Origin: JBDTMT01 sp033764095
Lineage (GTDB): Bacteria > Desulfobacterota > Binatia > HRBIN30 > CADEER01
Assembly: GCA_033764095.1 (NCBI GenBank)
Contig: JANRJF010000209.1
Location: 1-24,608 of the forward strand
Direction: 5' to 3'
Length of the DNA: 24,608 nucleotides
The stretch's first letter is position 1. Every line of letters starts with the position of its first letter. Positions 21,317 through 24,608 of this stretch are shown one piece after another. A program made the translations under genes and the position numbers. The notes below the pieces were generated by a model. It searched no databases and had not been told where the DNA came from. It was given only the letters and a program-made list of their open reading frames with translations.

Positions 21317-23158
21317 ATGCGCGTCGACGCGCCGCACGACGCGGCCGCCGTTCCGGCGCTGCCGCTCGACGGTCCGGCGGCGTTCCTCGCCCGCCAGTTC
21401 CCCAGCCGCCGCCTCGACCGCGTGCTGCTGGTCAACCCGCCCGACGCCGACGCCGGCCTGTTCCGCTTCGAGGCGGCGCGCCGCGGCGTCTGTCCGAACT
21501 TCCCGCCCTACGGCCTCACCGTGCTCGCCGAGCAGCTGCGCAAGGTCGGCGTCGCGGTGCGCATCCTCAACCTCAACCACCTGGTGCTGCAGGCGGCGCA
21601 CGCCGCCGCGTCGGCGCAGGACTTCGCCTTCGACGCGACCTGGCACGCGGCGCTCGACGCCGCGATCGCCGACTTCGCGCCCGACCTGATCGGCGTCACC
21701 TGCATGTTCACCATGACGCACGACTCGCTGCGCCAGGTGACCGCGCGCGCCGCGCAGAGCGGCGTGCCGGTGGCGATCGGCGGCGTGCACGTCACCAACG
21801 ACGTCGAGCGCGTGCTCGACGAGGTCACCGCGGCGCGCTTCGCCTTCCTGCGCGAGGCCGACCAGGCGGTGCAGACCTTCGTCCGCGTTGTGCGCGGCGA
21901 GCGCCCGCTCGACGCGCTCGGCCAGGTGATCTTCGCCGACACGGCGAGCGGCACCCGACATCGCTTCCTCGACGAGGCGCGTCCCAACGCCGAGGCGATG
22001 GACGTGGTGCCGGCCTTCGAGCTGACCGAGATCGGCGACCTGGCGCGCTTCGGCATCATCGGCTCGTTCCCCTACTTCAAGACGCCGGGCACGCGCTTCG
22101 CCACCGCCCTGTCGACGCGCGGCTGCCGCGCCCGCTGCACGTTCTGCAGCGTGCGCACCTTCAACGGCAAGGGCGTGCGGCTGCGCAGCGTCGACTCGGT
22201 GCTCGACGAGCTGCAGCGCCTCGCCGAGGAGTTCGGCGTGCGCCACGTCATGTGGCTCGACGACGACCTGCTGAAGGACGAGCGCCGCGCCGTCGCGCTG
22301 TTCAACGGCATGGTGCGGCGCGGGCTCGACCTCACCTGGGACGCCTCCAACGGCGTCGTCGCCGCCTCCTGCACCGACGAGGTGATCGCCGCCGCCGAGG
22401 CGAGCGGCTGCATCGCGCTGATCATCGGCATGGAGTCGGGCAACCCGACGGTGCTGCGCCAGATCGCCAAGCCGGGAACGGTCGAGACCTTCCTCGCCGC
22501 CGCCGAGGTGCTGCGCCGGCACGAGCGCATCAACTCGAACGTCTACCTGATGCTCGGCTTCCCCAACGAGACGGTCGGCATGATCCGCGACACCATCGAG
22601 GTGTCGCGCCAGATGCACCTCGACTGGTACCGCATCAAGCCGCTGATGCCGCTGCCCAGCACGCCGATCTACCAGACGATGATCGAACAGGGGCTGCTCG
22701 ACGACAGCAGCCCGACCGCGGTGCGCTACATGACCGGCGCCTACGGCCGCCACGTCGGCATGGAGCAGAGCGCCGACGACGCCGCCGACTTCCGCGCCGC
22801 CATCGAGGCGCTGCCCGCCGACCTGATCCCCAGCCGCGGGCTGATCGACGACCTGTGGTTCTACATGAACTACCAGCTCAACTACGCGCGGGTGCTGAAC
22901 GAGGCGCGGCCGGTCAAGCTGCAGCAGCACCGCCGCACGCTGGAAGGGATCTGCGACCTGATCGCGCCGGACAACGCCTTCGCGCTCTACACCCTGGCGT
23001 CGGTGCAGCGCCGCCTCGACGGCGCCGCCGACCCGCAGGTCCTCGCCCGCCTGCGCGCCCAGCACCGCCAGTCGCCGTTCTGGCGCGAGCGGCTGGCGTC
23101 GTTCGGGCTTGAACTAGATCAGTTGGAACAGAACGGAACCACGGATGAACACGGATAA
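21317..23158 (+). CDS. B12-binding domain radical SAM protein, second
   Basis: This is a 613-residue protein with RVLLVNPPD at 35 opening the cobalamin-binding domain (to about 190; note AIGGVHVT at 153-160). The radical SAM core starts at STRGCRARCTFCSVR with C270, C274 and C277. WLDDDLLKDERRA, IGMESGNPTVLRQIAKPGT and YLMLGFPNET are typical of this superfamily. Similarity to the preceding gene is limited to the fold. The last residues (NGTTDEHG) are encoded by an intergenic repeat, so the natural C-terminus may once have been slightly different. It is likely co-transcribed with 19203-21302. The reaction is unknown. Confidence 0.9.
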   Translation: MRVDAPHDAAAVPALPLDGPAAFLARQFPSRRLDRVLLVNPPDADAGLFRFEAARRGVCPNFPPYGLTVLAEQLRKVGVAVRILNLNHLVLQAAHAAASAQDFAFDATWHAALDAAIADFAPDLIGVTCMFTMTHDSLRQVTARAAQSGVPVAIGGVHVTNDVERVLDEVTAARFAFLREADQAVQTFVRVVRGERPLDALGQVIFADTASGTRHRFLDEARPNAEAMDVVPAFELTEIGDLARFGIIGSFPYFKTPGTRFATALSTRGCRARCTFCSVRTFNGKGVRLRSVDSVLDELQRLAEEFGVRHVMWLDDDLLKDERRAVALFNGMVRRGLDLTWDASNGVVAASCTDEVIAAAEASGCIALIIGMESGNPTVLRQIAKPGTVETFLAAAEVLRRHERINSNVYLMLGFPNETVGMIRDTIEVSRQMHLDWYRIKPLMPLPSTPIYQTMIEQGLLDDSSPTAVRYMTGAYGRHVGMEQSADDAADFRAAIEALPADLIPSRGLIDDLWFYMNYQLNYARVLNEARPVKLQQHRRTLEGICDLIAPDNAFALYTLASVQRRLDGAADPQVLARLRAQHRQSPFWRERLASFGLELDQLEQNGTTDEHG

Positions 23159-23247
23159 ACACAGATAGAACTCTCGCCGTCGCAGCCGCGCCAACGGCGT
23201 GGAGAGAATCCTATCTGTGTTTATCCGTGTTCATCCGTGGTTCCGTT
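23132..23247. repeat. Perfect 36-bp inverted repeat between convergent genes
   Basis: The arms at 23132-23167 and 23212-23247 are exact reverse complements, containing GGATGAACACGGATAAACAC. The 44-nt loop itself pairs in part (CTCTCGCCGT with ACGGCG...GAGAG). The AT-richer arms contrast with the GC-rich genes. It overlaps the 3' ends of both neighbours: the stop of the radical SAM gene lies in the left arm and that of the glycosyltransferase in the right arm. It may serve as a bidirectional terminator. Confidence 0.93.
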
Positions 23248-23950
23248 TTGCTCTTTCCTCCAGCATCGCGCGCGCGCCGCGCAGGCGGAACCACAGCAGG
23301 TAGCCGATCACCTTCAGCGCCTCGCGCACGTGGCGCATCTTCGAGCGGCCGCGCTGGCGCGGGGCGTAGTCGACGGCGATCTCGGCGATCTGGTTGCCGG
23401 CGAAGGCGAGCAGCACGGCGATCTCGGCGCCGTGCTCCCAGCCGTTGAGGCGCAGGCGCTGCCACGGCGCGGCGGCGCGCTGCAGCCCCTTCAGGCCGGT
23501 GGCGAAGTCGCTGGTGCGCTGGCCGTAGAGCAGGTTGTAGAAGCGCGACATCAACGCGTTGCCGAGGCGGCGTGCCAGCGGCATGTCGGGCGGCGCCGCG
23601 CCGCGGAAGCGCGAGCCGTAGACGACGGGGTGCCGGCGCAACGCCTCGAGCAGCGCCGGCAGCACCTCGGGCGGGTACTCGAGATCGCCGTCCATCAGCA
23701 CGATCAGCCGGCTGTCGGAGGCGGCGATGCCGTCGCGCACCGAGGCGCCCCAGCCTTCGTTGGTGGCGTGGCGGATGAGGCGGCCGCGCGGCAGCGCCGC
23801 CAGGCGGTCGAGCGTGCCGTCGGTCGAGGCGTTGTCGACGAAGATCAGGCAGTCGGCCAGGCCGAGCGCGTCGACGCGGCGGAAGAACTCGTCGACGCTG
23901 TCCACCTCGTTGCAGATCGGGACGACGATGCTCAGCTGGTCGGGGGTCAC
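23231..23950 (-). CDS. DPM1-like family 2 glycosyltransferase
   Basis: This 239-residue GT2 enzyme is of the polyprenyl-phosphate sugar transferase type. It has LSIVVPICNEVDSVDEFF, FVDNASTDGT, NEGWGASVRDGI, the DXD as DGDLEYPPE (87-95) and YGSRF. It lacks the C-terminal membrane segments that some members have. The start is a GTG whose GTGA overlaps the stop of the upstream membrane protein gene, so the two are coupled. Such pairs often make and use an undecaprenyl-phosphate sugar: this enzyme would charge the lipid and the polytopic partner would transfer the sugar outside. The C-terminal KRNHG comes from the intergenic repeat. Confidence 0.9.
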   Translation of the reverse strand: MTPDQLSIVVPICNEVDSVDEFFRRVDALGLADCLIFVDNASTDGTLDRLAALPRGRLIRHATNEGWGASVRDGIAASDSRLIVLMDGDLEYPPEVLPALLEALRRHPVVYGSRFRGAAPPDMPLARRLGNALMSRFYNLLYGQRTSDFATGLKGLQRAAAPWQRLRLNGWEHGAEIAVLLAFAGNQIAEIAVDYAPRQRGRSKMRHVREALKVIGYLLWFRLRGARAMLEERAKRNHG

Positions 23951-24608
23951 GGCAGCGGCTCGCGCAACTGGTAGGCGCCGATGCGCTCGAGCGGCCGCGT
24001 CTGCTCGTCGATCCAGCGGCCGATCGCCGGGTAGGTGGCGCGCAGCTGCGCGCCGTCGCCGTTGTCGAAGGTCACCACGATCGGCCGCGCCGCCGCCAGG
24101 CGGGCGACCGCGTCGTCCTCGCGCAGCAGCCGGCGCGCCGCGTCCACGTCGATCGTCCCCGGGTAGGTGAGATAGAGCAGGTACTCGTCGCGCGCCAGCG
24201 GCGAGTCACGCCCGGCGAGCAGGTAGACGAGTTGCTGGTTGGCGGCGACGAACAGCGGCCGCTCGGGCGGGAAGCGCTCCAGTGCGGTCAGCAACGCCGG
24301 CAGGTCGACCAGCGTGCGGCTGGCGATGCGGATGCCCGGCGCGCGCTGCAGGTCGGCGAGCGGCACGGCGGCGGCGCGCGTGCGCCAGAGTTGGGCGGCG
24401 AAGGGCGCCGCCAGCAGCAGCAGCGCCGCGACCGCCAGCCCGCTGCGCAACCGCTGTCCAGCGCTCCAGCGCGCCAGCAGGCCGGCGAGCAGCGGCAGCG
24501 CCAGCGGCAGGCCCATCAGCGCATGCCAGGCGTCGGCGGCGGGAAAGAGCAGCAGCAGGCTGGCCGCGGCCATGCCGGTCGCCGGCGCCAGCGCTGCCGC
24601 CGAGCGGT
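23947..24608 (-). CDS. Polytopic membrane protein, 3' part (possible GT-C glycosyltransferase)
   Basis: The frame is open to the window edge, so the start is outside; the ATG at 24573 is internal, with open codons before it. The visible part of about 220 residues has two hydrophobic spans (LLLLFPAADAWHALMGLPLA and a second around VAALLLLAAPFAAQLW). A soluble domain of about 140 residues follows, with RPLFVAANQQLVYLLAGRD and RPIVVTFDNGDG. This arrangement resembles the end of PMT/ArnT-like GT-C glycosyltransferases, with their final helices and extracytoplasmic tail. Coupling to a DPM1-like gene supports that. Without the N-terminal catalytic Asp the family is not certain. Confidence 0.7.
   Translation of the reverse strand, partial: RSAAALAPATGMAAASLLLLFPAADAWHALMGLPLALPLLAGLLARWSAGQRLRSGLAVAALLLLAAPFAAQLWRTRAAAVPLADLQRAPGIRIASRTLVDLPALLTALERFPPERPLFVAANQQLVYLLAGRDSPLARDEYLLYLTYPGTIDVDAARRLLREDDAVARLAAARPIVVTFDNGDGAQLRATYPAIGRWIDEQTRPLERIGAYQLREPLP

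Overview
The window is a very GC-rich (roughly 70% or more) bacterial segment. It encodes lipoproteins with lipobox signals and many envelope enzymes, and its intergenic gaps are full of palindromic repeats. This fits a Gram-negative-type, probably uncultured, high-GC lineage (deltaproteobacterial, Binatota or Myxococcota-like). That placement is a guess from gene content and style. No rRNA, tRNA, CRISPR array, transposase or integrase was seen.

Layout. 1-5467: an SGNH hydrolase with a TPR-like insert (minus strand), then a divergent run of sulfatase-fold lipoprotein, SAM methyltransferase and SGNH-like lipoprotein. This block is bounded by two 140-bp inverted copies of one repeat. 5627-7231: a transmembrane microprotein of DUF5989 type coupled to a second SGNH hydrolase. 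7238-8674: a second sulfatase-fold protein on the minus strand. 8827-15252: a co-directional run of MBOAT acyltransferase, 39-residue microprotein, two family-2 glycosyltransferases and two methyltransferases. 15302-16108: another methyltransferase on the minus strand. 16245-19126: a small lipoprotein, a paralogue of the SGNH-like lipoprotein and a second MBOAT. 19203-23158: two adjacent B12-binding radical SAM enzymes. 23231-24608: a DPM1-like glycosyltransferase and the 3' end of a polytopic membrane protein, both minus strand.

How it fits together. I read the region as a locus that builds, methylates and O-acylates a surface glycan or glycolipid. Glycosyltransferases assemble it, SAM and B12-radical-SAM enzymes methylate it, and MBOAT/SGNH pairs add acyl groups outside the membrane. 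The most notable point is two single-pass microproteins (10011-10130 and 5627-5794). Each ends exactly in an aromatic/aliphatic hexapeptide with a central Tyr (FIYVAF and IIYAVF). This matches the C-terminal acyl-shuttle motif known from DltX of the D-alanylation pathway. Together with two MBOATs and four SGNH-fold proteins, the locus looks like an expanded Dlt-type acyl relay for an unknown polymer.

Nearly every class of enzyme is present at least twice (MBOAT, SGNH-like lipoprotein, sulfatase fold, methyltransferase, tandem GT2, radical SAM), suggesting two related modules. Intergenic hairpins of at least four sequence families sit between genes. Several reach into coding ends, and one supplies what looks like the ribosome binding site of a glycosyltransferase.
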